DNA of 64,000 bases from CAWGYT01 sp963826795 (GTDB lineage Bacteria; Planctomycetota; Planctomycetia; Pirellulales; Pirellulaceae), in NCBI GenBank assembly GCA_963826795.1, contig CAWGYT010000020.1:434001-498000 (forward strand), in the 5' to 3' direction. The position numbers and the translations under genes are program-made. Positions 46,180 through 56,766 of the stretch are shown here, in pieces (the first letter of the stretch is position 1; the number at the start of each line of letters is the position of its first letter). Under the pieces are notes generated by a model. That model ran no database searches and was not told where the DNA came from. It saw nothing but the letters and a program-made list of their open reading frames with translations.

Positions 46180-46694
46180 GGAACCTCCAAAATCGCCACG
46201 TAGAGATCTTTGCCGACCTTGCCAACGGCCGACGAGACACGGGCCACATCCCGATGTTTGACTTGCTTCTCGGCCTTGATCAGCACGTTCTCTTTCCCAT
46301 CGGCCAATTCCTGTTCGATATACGAGACAATCGCGTCGCTCTGTCCTTCCAAGTCGCCCCCGTCAAGTAAGTGGTCGGCCGCTTGCCCATCGCCCAAGTA
46401 GACGTCGGCATGCTCGCCACTTCCCTGAGCGACGGTCAAGATCACGGAACTCTTGACGGAAACCGCGGTCCCGTGGCGTGCCGGCGGCAGTTCCACCGGG
46501 GCATCCTCATCCAGGCGTGCAGCCACAATAAAAAATATCAGCAGCAGGAACGTGATGTCGATCATTGGCGTGATGTCCATCTCGCTGTCGTCCAGCGCCC
46601 GCCGCTTGATCAACGGCTGATCATCCAGCACTTCGACGAAGTATTCCTCCTCGACTCTGGCGTCGCCAAGTGGTTCTTCGCGTCCCACGGACAT
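46176..46694 (-). CDS. ExbD/TolR-family protein
   Basis: 172 aa from ATG 46694 (MSVGREEPLGDARVEEE); the open frame extends to 46763 but this start fits the family better. TM block 'SEMDITPMIDITFLLLIFFIVAARL' with the conserved Asp, then a periplasmic domain ending VAILEVP. Paired with the second ExbD immediately downstream by a 4-bp overlap. The two may form a heteromeric ExbD unit with the single ExbB upstream. Confidence 0.9.
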   Translation of the reverse strand: MSVGREEPLGDARVEEEYFVEVLDDQPLIKRRALDDSEMDITPMIDITFLLLIFFIVAARLDEDAPVELPPARHGTAVSVKSSVILTVAQGSGEHADVYLGDGQAADHLLDGGDLEGQSDAIVSYIEQELADGKENVLIKAEKQVKHRDVARVSSAVGKVGKDLYVAILEVP

Positions 46695-46771
46695 TTTGCT
46701 ACTCTCCAACTCAATTTCGTCGCGGACTGCCAAATCGCGGTTGATTAACAGACCAAGCTGCAATCCTCGAT

Positions 46772-47479
46772 CTACGTTCGAACCGCCTGCCGCGGCGGTG
46801 GCGCGGGTGCGGCGGTCTGCACGTCGCGTAGGGTGTCCAGGACACGTCCGAGTCCCGAGCCGACGAGATCTTCCATCTTGCGAATTCGGATGTTGATCGA
46901 GGCCATCACCAGGACCAAGGGAATGGCGATCGCCAGTCCGCTGGCCGTGGTGATCAGGGCCACGCTAATGTCCTGTGCCAGCACGTCGGGACTGACGTTT
47001 GCCGCGCCGGCCAGTTTTCCGAAGGCCCCCATCATGCCGATCACGGTGCCAAACAGCCCGACCATCGGGGCACTTTTGATCACGGTGTTGACCCAGCTGA
47101 GCCGCTGTTCGATATCGGAAAGAACGTCTCGTTGAAAGCGATCCATCACGAGGTGCTTCACCTTCGCATAACCAATTTCGCGATGATTGATCGCAATCAT
47201 CGCCAGCTGCGCGACGGCCCGCGGATCTCCGTCACACAGTTGGACGGCCGCGGCAAAATCGCCGCGTGAGAGCGGCTCCTCCAACTCGTCCAAGAATTGC
47301 GTTTGCGCGTCCTCGCTCCGGAAGCGTTGGCGCGCGACCCGCATCCACACCATGACGACGCAGAAGGCACCCCACAAGGCGATGGCGGCGAGCATCAGGT
47401 AAATGAAGGTCGCCACAAAGCTAGTCAGCCCGCTAATGTCAATCGCGGCGCACAAAGCGGGGTAATTCCCAGTCATCAT
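46772..47479 (-). CDS. ExbB/TolQ/MotA-family proton channel protein
   Basis: 235 aa from the ATG-ATG at 47479; the longer open frame upstream is not coding-like. First TM 'FVATFIYLMLAAIALWGAFCVVMVW', cytoplasmic helical domain, then the two hallmark helices 'IKSAPMVGLFGTVIGMMGAF' and 'VALITTASGLAIAIPLVLVMASI', the MotA_ExbB signature. It forms the pentameric ion channel with ExbD. No TonB or TolA gene is present in the window, so the energised partner is unidentified. Confidence 0.92.
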   Translation of the reverse strand: MMTGNYPALCAAIDISGLTSFVATFIYLMLAAIALWGAFCVVMVWMRVARQRFRSEDAQTQFLDELEEPLSRGDFAAAVQLCDGDPRAVAQLAMIAINHREIGYAKVKHLVMDRFQRDVLSDIEQRLSWVNTVIKSAPMVGLFGTVIGMMGAFGKLAGAANVSPDVLAQDISVALITTASGLAIAIPLVLVMASINIRIRKMEDLVGSGLGRVLDTLRDVQTAAPAPPPRQAVRT

Positions 47480-47622
47480 CTTCGGCCTTTGAGCTACAGT
47501 TGCCTTTGTTTTCGCGGTTTCAATCGGCGACCCGGTGCCGGCCCCGCTCCGCCGCACGATCCGCAACCGGGCGGACCGCCAACGGTCGCGCGTCCCGCGT
47601 TGTGGGGCGCGGGCGCGCGGCG

Positions 47623-48489
47623 TCAGGTCCGCCACTGGATCTCGATGACGTAAAACTCGAACCCTCGGCCCGCCGGCTGCACCCCAAAAACCGTCTTTCG
47701 GACATCCTTGAGCGGACGGTTGCCCAAGCGGGCATTCTCTAACACCGCCAGCTGATTTTCGATCTCCGGGGGATAGAACTGACAGAGCACTCGTCCCGTC
47801 GTATCGACACCAGCCTGGGCCAGGAGCGCTCGGTCCTGATCCTTGAACTTGCCCCCGGTCCAAATGAAGTACAGCCGTTCGTCCTCGCCGCTCGCGGATG
47901 AGCGTCGCTGCCACGTGCCGTTCTTGAGCGAGGCATAGTCGACCGAATTCCGCCCCCCGCCAATCGCCGCCAGCTCGATCCCAAAGAACTCCAGCTGTTT
48001 GCCATAAGACTCCAGCGTAGTCGAGATGTAGCGAACTTCCCAGCGTTGCCAGCGCGGAATCAGGTCGCCGCCGCCCCGTTTGCGGCTGTCGCCGGCCCCG
48101 CTCCCACGGGTCGCCATGGCGCCCTCAATCGCGTCCAAACTGGCGGCGACGGACGAGACGGCATCGGTCACGGCCGCCAGCGTGTCCTGCACATCCGGCT
48201 CGGCTAAGTCCAATTCCTCGATCCCGGGCTCGTTGATGTCACGGGCCGAGCCCTCGGGATTGTCCGTGCCCGGCTCCTCCTCGACTAAAAACATTTCCGG
48301 AGCCGGCGGGCGGGAAAAGACTTGCGTCGTGATCCAGATGACCACCAGCGTTCCCACGAACAGACCCACCATGATCAGCAGAGAAACCAACAGACTGGCC
48401 GCGCGATCATAGGTACTGACGCGGAGCAGATCTCCATGCCGAGACTCATGAGCGGGCGCGGCGGGTGGGGGAGCTTGGGTCGAGGGCAC
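47623..48489 (-). CDS. Single-TM protein of the ExbBD cluster
   Basis: 288 aa. Short Pro/Ala cytoplasmic N-terminus, one TM helix (ASLLVSLLIMVGLFVGTLVVIWITTQVF, about 32-60), acidic stretch (EEEPGTDNPEGSARD...LDLAEPDV), Gly/Ser linker, and a C-terminal domain ('YGKQLEFFGIELAAIGG', 'DERLYFIWTGGKFKDQDRALLAQAG'). No named domain. Topology (N-in, one helix, long outside part) is like TonB/TolA, so it is a candidate for the missing energy-transducing partner of ExbBD (inference only). Located between the cyclase-fold gene and exbB on the same strand. Confidence 0.72.
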   Translation of the reverse strand: MPSTQAPPPAAPAHESRHGDLLRVSTYDRAASLLVSLLIMVGLFVGTLVVIWITTQVFSRPPAPEMFLVEEEPGTDNPEGSARDINEPGIEELDLAEPDVQDTLAAVTDAVSSVAASLDAIEGAMATRGSGAGDSRKRGGGDLIPRWQRWEVRYISTTLESYGKQLEFFGIELAAIGGGRNSVDYASLKNGTWQRRSSASGEDERLYFIWTGGKFKDQDRALLAQAGVDTTGRVLCQFYPPEIENQLAVLENARLGNRPLKDVRKTVFGVQPAGRGFEFYVIEIQWRT

Positions 48490-48524
48490 GTTCGAGGGGG
48501 CTTGGCCGCGAAGGGAAGGGGTGA

Positions 48525-50120
48525 CTAGTTAAGAAACTGAGCGTCCGGTCGGAGCGCCAAGAACCATTGCTTCCAGCGCTCGATGGCGTCCAATTTAGCG
48601 CCTTCGGTCGGTTCGTCCGAGAGTCCGAAGCCGTCAATCTTGCGGCTCAATAACCGCAAACCATCGCGCGCCTTCCGCACGACACGAGGGTCGGGATCGC
48701 CGAGCGCGTAGATGAAGGTCGGGACGTTGTCGAGGTCGCGGGTGTTGTAGAGCGCCTTGAGCGCGGCCATCCGCACGGGAAACTCTTCGGCCGAGGCCAG
48801 GCGTCGCAATCGTTCCAGCTCACGTTCGCGCTGCTGCGGATCGTCGCTCAACGTGACCACGAAGTCCTGCTGCAAGGCCGCGTCCAGATCCTCATCACCG
48901 GCCGCCTCGAGAATCGCCAAGAGCGTTTCCGCCTTGCCCTGAAAGGGCGTCTTGACGATCTGGCCATCTTCGCCAATCGTGACGTCCGCCGTATTGGTCG
49001 GCAAGCCACGCCCGCCCCGCAAGCGACCGCTGAACGCTTCGGCCTTCTCGATGGACTTCTTGGTTCCGCGAACGAGAAACAAAACTGCGAAACAGGTATC
49101 GATACTGGGCCCGTTGTCACGGTCCCAACTGCCCGACTCATTCTCGCTGCGCATCAACAACTCGACGCCCGCGTTGTACCAGGCAGGATCCTTTTCCTCT
49201 CGACCCGTCGCCAGCTCACGAAAGCTCTTGTAGCGCTCCAGGGCGTACATGTAGTAAAACATCCAGTCGGGTGGATCGATGCGAAAGTTGGCCTCGAACC
49301 ACTGGTCACCGGACTGCATCGCCTGTCGCAAGCGGCCTCGGTCGACTTGATCCGTCAACGGCCCCTGCGAAGGTCGTTGCTCGGGCGCTTTGACGATCCG
49401 CACCGCGGCCGGGAGGCCATTGTTCGAAGGTCCTCCCCGCATGTCTTCCGTCAACCGCAGCAAGTCTCCCAAGACGTAGATGCTGCTGCACCCAGCCGCC
49501 GACAAGGACTGCTGGACGCCAATCTGCGCGACCCGCCGAAAGTCACCCGGGTCGATGCCCTGATAGCCCCAGCCGCCCGAAGGATCCTGGGTCCGGATCA
49601 GCCAGTTGCAAACCTTGGCCGCCACTTCGGGCTTGACCGGATAAGCTCCCGTCCGATCCGCCGTCCACATGGCCAACACGGCGTACTGCGTCATCGAGGT
49701 GTCGCCGTTGGGAAGGTTGGCACCCTCCAGATATCCCCAGCCGCCATTCCCCTTTTGCCATTTGACCAGTAAGTCCATCAAACTAGTAATTTCGGATCGG
49801 TACTGGTCCGCATCCAACTCGGAGAGAAAAATGATGGCCAGTCCCAGATCGTAGATCACATCCCCGGCATGCTGCTGCTCAAGTGACTTCGCTGCCTCCT
49901 GGCACGCGACGACGGCCTCTTGGATCTTGGGGTGATTCGTCGGTCGATTGCCCTTGAGCAATGCCAGGGCGATCAACGACTTGCCCCCCAAGCGCGAATG
50001 CGTCGGCGTCGTGTCAAGATAGCGAAGCGCCTTGTCGAGCAGCTTCCGGACTTCCGGGCTCTCTGGCGAATACGCCAGTGTCGAATCGACCCCGACAGTG
50101 AGGAGGGCTGCGAATCCTAG
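48525..50120 (-). CDS. Prenyltransferase/squalene-cyclase-fold repeat protein, start unclear
   Basis: About 531 codons. From ~49990 it reads as an alpha/alpha-barrel repeat protein ('GNGGWGYLEGANLPNGDTSMTQYAVLAMWTA', 'TQDPSGGWGYQG', 'NESGSWDRDNGPSIDTCFAVLFLVRG'), with QW-like GGWGY motifs of the terpene-cyclase/prenyltransferase superfamily. The C-terminal part is a HEAT-like region. No DXDD cyclase motif is evident, so a non-enzymatic role is likely. The only recognisable start in frame, TTG 49991, lies inside coding-like sequence; the frame stays open to 50120 and looks like a signal peptide (LGFAALLTVGVDSTLAYS) but is preceded by TGA (50123-50121). A GTG at 50134 with GGAGA 8 bases upstream is one base out of frame. 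Confidence 0.75.
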   Translation of the reverse strand, partial: LGFAALLTVGVDSTLAYSPESPEVRKLLDKALRYLDTTPTHSRLGGKSLIALALLKGNRPTNHPKIQEAVVACQEAAKSLEQQHAGDVIYDLGLAIIFLSELDADQYRSEITSLMDLLVKWQKGNGGWGYLEGANLPNGDTSMTQYAVLAMWTADRTGAYPVKPEVAAKVCNWLIRTQDPSGGWGYQGIDPGDFRRVAQIGVQQSLSAAGCSSIYVLGDLLRLTEDMRGGPSNNGLPAAVRIVKAPEQRPSQGPLTDQVDRGRLRQAMQSGDQWFEANFRIDPPDWMFYYMYALERYKSFRELATGREEKDPAWYNAGVELLMRSENESGSWDRDNGPSIDTCFAVLFLVRGTKKSIEKAEAFSGRLRGGRGLPTNTADVTIGEDGQIVKTPFQGKAETLLAILEAAGDEDLDAALQQDFVVTLSDDPQQRERELERLRRLASAEEFPVRMAALKALYNTRDLDNVPTFIYALGDPDPRVVRKARDGLRLLSRKIDGFGLSDEPTEGAKLDAIERWKQWFLALRPDAQFLN

Positions 50121-50552
50121 TCAGCGCCGCCCACCGAAACGTTCTCCGGCGGGCAAGGGAAGTGGCACGTCCCAACCTCGTCGAATCGCCGAAAGCGGTC
50201 GTGCGAATCGGTCGACCGTTGCCGGCATCCGTACGAGCTTCTCCGGGCTGCCGAAGCACTCGGTCGCCCATCGAGCGAACGAGCGGCGACGACCTGTGGC
50301 CCGCCGGTCGAATGACCGACCGCTCACGTCGGAGCCGAACCACGCCGCGGGGGACTCGAGTCAACACAATGGATTTCACACGATCAGAGGGGTTCCCACT
50401 TTCTGTTCCGAAGTCGATCCTAATCCAGCTGAGCGGTCGATGTCAAGTTATCTGAAACGCCGGAACCCGTTTCGCAGAATGACTTTGTCGCGAGCCATCG
50501 AGCCGAATTGACAGCGGGCCAGGTTCCCTTTACGATGCGTCTTCGCCAAACT
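50121..50552. other. Intergenic region
   Basis: 432 bp upstream of the cyclase-fold gene and of tRNA-Phe. The likely promoter of the long minus-strand cluster lies here. Several open frames cross it, none with coding character. No repeat seen. Confidence 0.4.
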
Positions 50553-50625
50553 GGTCAGGTAGCTCAGTTGGTAGAGCAGTGGACTGAAAATCCACGTGTC
50601 GGCAGTTCGATTCTGCCCCTGACCG
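50553..50625 (+). tRNA. tRNA-Phe (anticodon GAA)
   Basis: Full cloverleaf by eye: acceptor GGTCAGG/CCTGACC, D arm GCTC-AGTTGGTA-GAGC, anticodon stem GTGGA/TCCAC with loop CTGAAAA (anticodon GAA, Phe), 5-base variable loop, T arm GGCAG-TTCGATT-CTGCC. The following bases are G-ACCA, so a CCA end is not encoded in the usual place. A short antisense frame over it is an artefact. Confidence 0.95.
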
Positions 50626-51001
50626 ACCACTCAGCCGTTCCCCACCATTCAGCTCTCGAGGATGCCAGCTGGAAGATTTCCCGTGCGCTCGCCGGATGGC
50701 TTGAGCGTCTCTCGTGGAACCTCGCGCCGGTCGGGGAGCCGCCGCCTATCGCGGCAATCGGGATCTCGCCCGGTGCAAATTGACCGGACGCGACCGGGCT
50801 GGGGCGAGCGATTTCGACAGTCGGCAGTTAACGCGCATCGCCCCAGGAGCCTGCGGTCGACTTGCAAGCTCACGCAAATGACCAGTACAGAGCCCCGCAG
50901 CGACCTTCAAGACGTGTGCTGAGGGCTCTGATTCCTTGCCGAGGGCCAGCGGGGATCGCGCCCCGCGTGGCAGCCCCATCTGGCGGGCCCCTGTGACAGA
51001 C
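50626..51001. other. Gene-free spacer
   Basis: 376 bp between tRNA-Phe and the end of the HU-like gene. I see no gene, repeat or clear hairpin. Confidence 0.4.
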
Positions 51002-51328
51002 TCAGACCACCATATCCTTGAGGCTCTTGAGGGGCCGAATCTTGACCACATTCCGAGCCGGCTTGGCTTTGAAAACGGTCGGTTCGCCTGTGAACGGATT
51101 GGTTCCCTTGCGGGCCTTCGTCGCCGGCTTGCGCTGGACCGTGATCTTGCATAGTCCTGGAATGGCAAACTGTCCGGGACCGCCCCGCTTGCCAATCGCC
51201 TTGTGAATTTCGGTTGCGAGCGATTCAAAGACGGCGGCCACGTCTTTCTTCGCAACGCCAGTCGTTTCGGCAATGCTTGCCAGAATCTCGCTCTTGGTCG
51301 GTGGTTTCTTGGCGGTCGCTTTCGCCAT
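51002..51328 (-). CDS. HU-family DNA-binding protein
   Basis: 108 aa. Basic N-terminal tail (MAKATAKKPPTK), then the HU/IHF fold: 'SEILASIAETTGVAKKDVAAVFESLATEIHKAI' and the DNA-contacting arm region with 'RKGTNPFTGEPTVFKAKPARNVVKIRPLKSLKDMV', including the conserved NPxTGE. A strong Shine-Dalgarno (AAGGAGGG) precedes ATG 51328. It would bend and compact DNA. HU/IHF-like proteins assist many site-specific recombinases, but nothing links this one to the island. Confidence 0.93.
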   Translation of the reverse strand: MAKATAKKPPTKSEILASIAETTGVAKKDVAAVFESLATEIHKAIGKRGGPGQFAIPGLCKITVQRKPATKARKGTNPFTGEPTVFKAKPARNVVKIRPLKSLKDMVV

Positions 51329-51822
51329 GCGGTGACCCTCCTTGACAGGTCTAAGGTATGCTAAGGATCGGTAATTTACGGTAACGCCCGAGGCGTGACG
51401 CGATGATTAAATTACGACGTCCTAAAAATTGCAAGCCATAAACGACGGAAAACCTCGGAAAATTAAGGGAAAAATGCGACCTCGCGGTTGCGGTTCGGTC
51501 AGTGGAAGACGAGCCCTCGCGGATTGGCGCGAGCCATCGGGTCGCCAAAAGGTGGGCAACGCGAGGTCGCGGCGCGGCGCTCGGACGCGCTCGCGGGCGG
51601 CGAATTTTCGAGCCCGCTTCGTGCCGTCCCGTTTTCGGGAGCCCGGCTTACACTACAACTAAAGCAGGTGGCGTTGGGAAAAGGGGTCAGGTCCCAAAAG
51701 CCGGAACGGCCCTTCGGGTGCTTCGCACGCTTGGGACCTGACCCCTCTGGCCAACGCCCGGCGGGACGGCGATCCGGACGGCGGTCCACATGACGATCGA
51801 TTGTCACAGGGAGAAGAAGCGA
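51329..51822. other. Divergent intergenic region
   Basis: 494 bp between HU and the large propeller gene. The HU side (51350-51480) is A/T-richer and likely holds the HU promoter. A long inverted repeat lies at 51683-51745. AGGGAGAAG just upstream of 51823 is a good ribosome-binding site for the propeller gene. No gene seen. Confidence 0.5.
51683..51745. repeat. REP-like inverted repeat (GGGGTCAGGTCCCAA)
   Basis: GGGGTCAGGTCCCAA (51683-51697) and its perfect complement TTGGGACCTGACCCC (51731-51745) enclose a 33-base GC-rich loop with its own inner palindrome (GGAACGGCCCTTCGGGTGC region). The half-sequence ACCTGACCCC(TTTT) recurs at the target site of the IS element (37588). Could act as a terminator or a dispersed palindromic element. 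Confidence 0.8.
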
Positions 51823-54800
51823 ATGGACAAGCAACTTCAAGCGGGCTTGGCGGCGTGGATTCGACACGCGAGCTACGGGCTGGCAATCGGCATTTGCGGT
51901 TTGGCAACTTCCCCGGCGACGGCCCAATTTCGCGTCGAGAACGATCCCTCGGTCAATCGGATCCTGATGCTCGCGCCGCGCGAGTACCAGCAACAGCTCA
52001 AGCAGGCCGAGGACGCGATCGCGCGTGAGCAATACAGTGAAGCGATTCAAAGTCTGGCGAATCTGTTGGAGCCTGCCGATCCGGCGCGGCCCGACGAAAC
52101 ACCGGGCGTGGGCGAGGACTTCTTCATTGGGCACCCCAGCGATGTGCACTTGCGATCGAGTCTGCGCGGCGAGGCGCGGCGGTTGCTCGGAACGCTTCCG
52201 GCTCGGGGCCGAGAGCTCTACCGATTGCAATACGGCGCGACGGCCGAGCGGCTGCTGCGTGAGGCCTTGGAAAACCACGACGTCCAGCGGCTCGAGGAAG
52301 TCTCCTGGCGGTACTTTCATACCGAAGCCGGTTACCGAGCCTGCCTGCTTTTGGGTCGCCACCAACTGGATCTGGCACGTCCTTTGGCCGCTTCGCTCTG
52401 TTTCGCGCGGTTGGCGGCGATTCCGGAAGCGGTCAATCAATTCGACCCGGAGCTGACGCTGCTGCTGGCGCTGAGTTGGCACCGGGCGGGGCTTACGGAA
52501 CGTGCCGGCGAGGCCTTGAGCGAACTGCGGCAACGTCGACCCGACGCCCAGGTGGCGTTGGCAGGTCAATCTATCCCGCTCTTCGCCGCCAACGAATCGC
52601 CCCTCGCCTGGCTTGAACGCAACCTGGGCCCGCTTGAGCAGCTCACGACCCAACTGACGAACGAGTGGCTGATGCATCGCGGCGTGCCCTCGCGCAACCC
52701 CGCGACGCATGGCAGCCGTCCCTTGGTTCGTCATCGCTGGCAAGTCCCGCTGGCGAACAATCCCGATGACGAAGAGCTGATTGAGTCGGCGCTGCTGGAC
52801 TTCCGCGAGGAGCGGACCGCGCCCATTCCTGGCGTGGTCCCGTTGGTCGTGGATGACGTGATTCTGCTGCGCACGTCGGAGCATATGTTGGCGGTCGACT
52901 TCGAGACCGGCAAACGCATCTGGGAATATCCTTGGGCCGAACCGACTTCGGCATTCCTGACCGACGAGGCGATTCCGGCGCGCAATCGTCAGCAGCGGCG
53001 ATTGCAGTTGGAAGAGCGACTCTGGCTCGACGCGATCTACGGCCAACTGGCCAGTGATGGGAAAAACGTTTTCCTGGTGGACGAGCTTTCGTACGTCAGC
53101 GCCGGCAGCCTTCCCGCCGCGGCTCAGCTGGTCCGCAACCTGACGCTGAACGACCCTTCGCAACCGAAGGATTCGAATTATCTGCTGGCCTTGGAAGTGG
53201 GAACGCAGGGCAAGTATCGATGGCGTGTCGGCGGCCCGACGGGCGAAGACGAGCCGGCTCTGGCGGGCGCGTTTTTCTTGAGCGTCCCGTTGGTCCTGTC
53301 CGGTGAACTGTTCGTCATGGCCGAAGTTCGCGGCGACATCAGCCTGTACGTGCTCGAGAGCGAAACGGGTAAGCTCCGCTGGTCGCAGCAGCTGGCCCAC
53401 GTCGGTCCGCTGAATATCGTGAGCGACAACCTCCGCCGGCTGGCTGGAGCGGCGCCTTCCTATTCCGATGGAGTCCTGGTCTGCCCAACTTCGGCGGGTG
53501 CGATCGTGGCGTTCGACTTGCCAACTCGCTCGCTGCTCTGGGGCTTTCAGTATCCGCGCAATCTGATTTCCCCCACCCAGTCGCTCCGAATCAATTTCAA
53601 CGGGGTTTACGGCGCCACCCAAGCCACGCTGCGCGATCGCTGGATCGACGCATCGGCGATTATTGACGAGGGGCGCGTCGTGGTCACACCCGTGGAAACG
53701 AATCAGTTGATTTGCCTGGATTTGCTCACCGGCGAAATGCAGTGGACCATCGATCGCGAGAATGAGCTGACCTATGTCGGCTGCCTGTACCAAGGACGCG
53801 CCATCGTAGTCGGCAAATCCGTCGTGCGGGCCCTCAACCTGTCCGACGGCAAACTGGCCTGGGAGACCTCGCTTCTGCCAGACGACTCCGTGGCGACGGC
53901 CGAAGAGCTGACGAGCGGACGTGGGTTCCGGTCGGGCCAATTCTTCTATTTGCCGACCACCGCCCGTTTGCTCAAAGTGGACCTCGACAACGGACAAATC
54001 GTGAGCACTCAGACCACCCAGGAACCGCTCGGCAATCTGATCAGCTACCAGGACCAAGTGATTTCACTCAGCCCGATCGGACTCAGTACGTATTATCAAG
54101 CCGAACGCTTGGCCGAACGGGTGGCGGCGCAACTCCGCGAATCGAAGTCGGACCCCTGGGCCCTCGAACATCAAGGCCTCTTGGCCCTGGAACGCGGGGA
54201 CCTGGTTGTGGCCCTTACTGCGCTTCGAGACGCGTACCGGAATTACGACGAAGACGATGATCGGCGAGTGGCGACGAGGGCCTTGCTGGTCGACACGCTG
54301 CTGGCTCTGCTCGAAGCCGACGTCGACTTGAGCGGGGAGCGGATTGCCGAGATCCAGCAACTGATCGACCGACCCCTTCAACGCGAACGCTTCCTCCGCT
54401 TGATCGGTCGACAATTGCTCGCACAGGGCCGAGCGGACGAAGCCTTTAGAGCGTTCTTGGAACTGGCCCAACAGCAGCGCTACGCGTCCAGCATCTCCGC
54501 CTTCGAGACACCTCGCTTGCCACTGGTCGAGAATCGCAACCGCACGCACTTCGTCCGCCGCGATCGTTTCGTCCGCGCCGGGATTCGAGCGTCGCTGGAA
54601 CAGGCCAACGCGTCGCAACGGGCGGCGATGGAAGTGGCCATCGAGCAGGAGCTGGCCTCGGCGCTGCAATCGGATCGCGTCGCGAGCTTGACGGACTTCC
54701 TGCGGGTCTTCGCCGATCATCCGCTGTCCGACCGAGTCCGCCTGGAGCTGGCGCGACGGTATGTCGCGATGGACAAATTGCTCGAGGCGGAGCAACTGGT

Positions 54801-56766
54801 TTCGCCCCTGGCGATGCGCGCCACGGGTCCGCTGACCGGCCAGGCCTGGGCCGTCTTGGCCCGCATCATGCAGCGGGCCGGGCGATCCGACGCGATGTTC
54901 GACTGCCTGGGACCCCTGCGAAATGAATTTGCTTCGCAAGACGTGGGTGATGGCCGGACGGGCTCCGAGCTGGCCGCGGAGCTGAATCCCAGCTCCGCCG
55001 CCGACGGCTCGAGTCCCTGGCCGTATGGACGCGTGCTGGTCAACAAAATGCAGGTCAGTCCCGGCAATCTGCCGCGACAATTTCAGGCCTACGCCAACTA
55101 TCGGCCCGTGCAGCTGCGGGAACACGTCGGCCCGCTCCGCCCCTACCTCCAAGTCGCCTATGACTCGACCGGAACCAACAGCCTGATGGTGGCGGACGAC
55201 CTGGGACGGGAGCAGATCCGTCTGCCCGGCACCAGCGGCCGCAGTCGACTGTTTACGGACGGAACCCTGACCTGCAAGACGCTCGGCCACCTGATCGTGG
55301 TCAACTACGGTCACGGGCTGATGGCAGCCAGCGCGCTCCAGGCCCCCAATGGACAGGAACAGCGAGTGCTCTGGCCCGAGAACTACCAGGATCTGCTCAA
55401 CGCAGCCAACTCGCGGCGAACCAGCATGCAGGCGGTGCCGGAGGCAAACGAATGGGGGCAGCAACGGCTGAAAATCACCGGGCGACGTGTCGACTCAATC
55501 GGCCCCGTCTCGTTCGATGGACTGGTCTACCAGCAAGGCAACAGCCTGCATTGCGTGGAACCCATCACCGGAAACGCGCTCTGGGTCCGACATGACATCG
55601 CCAATGACGCGATCCTCTGGGGAGATGACCAGTACGTCTTCGTGACGACGCCCGGGGCCGAAACCGCCCGCGTGTTTCGCTTTCTTGACGGCGAAGAGCT
55701 CGCGGCGCGGCCCGTCCCACCCAGCGGTCGCCACCTGGCCCATCTCGGCCGCCTCGTCCTGACCTGGGACGAGATCGGCGCAGTGGACCCGAAGTCCCCC
55801 TCGCGTCCGAACGTGTGGCGCCTTCGCCTTGTTGATCCCTGGGACCTGCGGGATCGCTGGCAGCGGGATTTCGCCGCCGGTTCGCGGGCCGACCTGACCG
55901 TGTCCGGGCTACTGGCGATCGTCGCGCCCGACGGGCAGTTGACGATTTTGGACGTCGAGAACGGCGCGGCGCTGATGACGGCCGGGCTCGAGCCGGTCGA
56001 CCGGCCGCTGCTGAATGTTTATCTGCTGGCCAGCCGGGACCAGTTCCTCTTGGTCCGTAATTTCGAGCCGCGGGCCAAGCAAGGTGCCACGGTCGAGAGC
56101 TTTCCGGACCCGCAGATCGCCCCCCTGATTGATGGCGACGTCATGGCGTTTGATCGGGTTTCCGGCCAACCTCAATGGCAGACTCCCGCCGTGATTGAGG
56201 GCTATGGCTTGCCACTCGATCAGCCGCGCGAGGTCCCGGTTCTGGCATTCGTCCGCCAAGTGTCGCGGACCGACAACCGCTCCCGCCGACGACTTGAACT
56301 GGGTCTGCTTTGCATCGACAAACGCGATGGAAGGCTGATCGTCGAATTTGATGGCCTGAATTCGACCTACGGGTCCTTCTTCATGTCGGGTGACCCGGCA
56401 TCGAAAACGGTCTCGTTAAGACTGCTGAACATCCACAATTACCAGCTCACGTTCAGCGACGAGCCGCAGCCACCAGCCCCCACCGCTCAGACGGGGACAG
56501 CCGCCAGCCACCGCGCGGGATCGGGACTCTCGGGAATTCTCGGGGCAATCTACGGGGCGATTGGTCGGCAGTTTAATGCGGAGCTGGGCAATGGCCCGGC
56601 GGGCGAACCAGGCGGGGCAACCGACCCGGCAGGGACCACGCCGGCCGGGGAGCAGGCGAAGGCCGGGGAAAAGGCCCCCGCTGCAGATCCGGCGCCGGGC
56701 GGCGAGGAGGCAAGACCGCGGGCCGCACCACCACCGAATCCGCCCGCCGACCCGCCTCGACGCTAG
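51823..56766 (+). CDS. Giant exported PQQ/BamB-type beta-propeller protein
   Basis: 1647 aa from ATG 51823 ([15 protein letters not shown]..., AGGGAGAAG upstream); ATG 51790 would add 11 residues. Signal peptide ending ATAQ. TPR-like N-terminal region ('[28 protein letters not shown]'), first propeller ('[16 protein letters not shown]', '[18 protein letters not shown]', '[18 protein letters not shown]'), a middle helical TPR stretch (~780-1060), a second propeller ('[17 protein letters not shown]', '[17 protein letters not shown]'), and a Pro/Ala/Glu-rich tail. Probably envelope-located; no enzyme motif. It lies upstream of the MoxR cluster on the same strand with a 349-bp gap, so co-transcription is uncertain. 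Similar in plan to the protein at 41831-45331. Confidence 0.85.
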   Translation: MDKQLQAGLAAWIRHASYGLAIGICGLATSPATAQFRVENDPSVNRILMLAPREYQQQLKQAEDAIAREQYSEAIQSLANLLEPADPARPDETPGVGEDFFIGHPSDVHLRSSLRGEARRLLGTLPARGRELYRLQYGATAERLLREALENHDVQRLEEVSWRYFHTEAGYRACLLLGRHQLDLARPLAASLCFARLAAIPEAVNQFDPELTLLLALSWHRAGLTERAGEALSELRQRRPDAQVALAGQSIPLFAANESPLAWLERNLGPLEQLTTQLTNEWLMHRGVPSRNPATHGSRPLVRHRWQVPLANNPDDEELIESALLDFREERTAPIPGVVPLVVDDVILLRTSEHMLAVDFETGKRIWEYPWAEPTSAFLTDEAIPARNRQQRRLQLEERLWLDAIYGQLASDGKNVFLVDELSYVSAGSLPAAAQLVRNLTLNDPSQPKDSNYLLALEVGTQGKYRWRVGGPTGEDEPALAGAFFLSVPLVLSGELFVMAEVRGDISLYVLESETGKLRWSQQLAHVGPLNIVSDNLRRLAGAAPSYSDGVLVCPTSAGAIVAFDLPTRSLLWGFQYPRNLISPTQSLRINFNGVYGATQATLRDRWIDASAIIDEGRVVVTPVETNQLICLDLLTGEMQWTIDRENELTYVGCLYQGRAIVVGKSVVRALNLSDGKLAWETSLLPDDSVATAEELTSGRGFRSGQFFYLPTTARLLKVDLDNGQIVSTQTTQEPLGNLISYQDQVISLSPIGLSTYYQAERLAERVAAQLRESKSDPWALEHQGLLALERGDLVVALTALRDAYRNYDEDDDRRVATRALLVDTLLALLEADVDLSGERIAEIQQLIDRPLQRERFLRLIGRQLLAQGRADEAFRAFLELAQQQRYASSISAFETPRLPLVENRNRTHFVRRDRFVRAGIRASLEQANASQRAAMEVAIEQELASALQSDRVASLTDFLRVFADHPLSDRVRLELARRYVAMDKLLEAEQLVSPLAMRATGPLTGQAWAVLARIMQRAGRSDAMFDCLGPLRNEFASQDVGDGRTGSELAAELNPSSAADGSSPWPYGRVLVNKMQVSPGNLPRQFQAYANYRPVQLREHVGPLRPYLQVAYDSTGTNSLMVADDLGREQIRLPGTSGRSRLFTDGTLTCKTLGHLIVVNYGHGLMAASALQAPNGQEQRVLWPENYQDLLNAANSRRTSMQAVPEANEWGQQRLKITGRRVDSIGPVSFDGLVYQQGNSLHCVEPITGNALWVRHDIANDAILWGDDQYVFVTTPGAETARVFRFLDGEELAARPVPPSGRHLAHLGRLVLTWDEIGAVDPKSPSRPNVWRLRLVDPWDLRDRWQRDFAAGSRADLTVSGLLAIVAPDGQLTILDVENGAALMTAGLEPVDRPLLNVYLLASRDQFLLVRNFEPRAKQGATVESFPDPQIAPLIDGDVMAFDRVSGQPQWQTPAVIEGYGLPLDQPREVPVLAFVRQVSRTDNRSRRRLELGLLCIDKRDGRLIVEFDGLNSTYGSFFMSGDPASKTVSLRLLNIHNYQLTFSDEPQPPAPTAQTGTAASHRAGSGLSGILGAIYGAIGRQFNAELGNGPAGEPGGATDPAGTTPAGEQAKAGEKAPAADPAPGGEEARPRAAPPPNPPADPPRR

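Noticed and set aside
50448..50630. Minus-strand open frame of 60 aa across tRNA-Phe (contains RTADTWIFSPLLYQLSYL)
   Set aside because: It is the antisense translation of the tRNA gene, a known type of false annotation.
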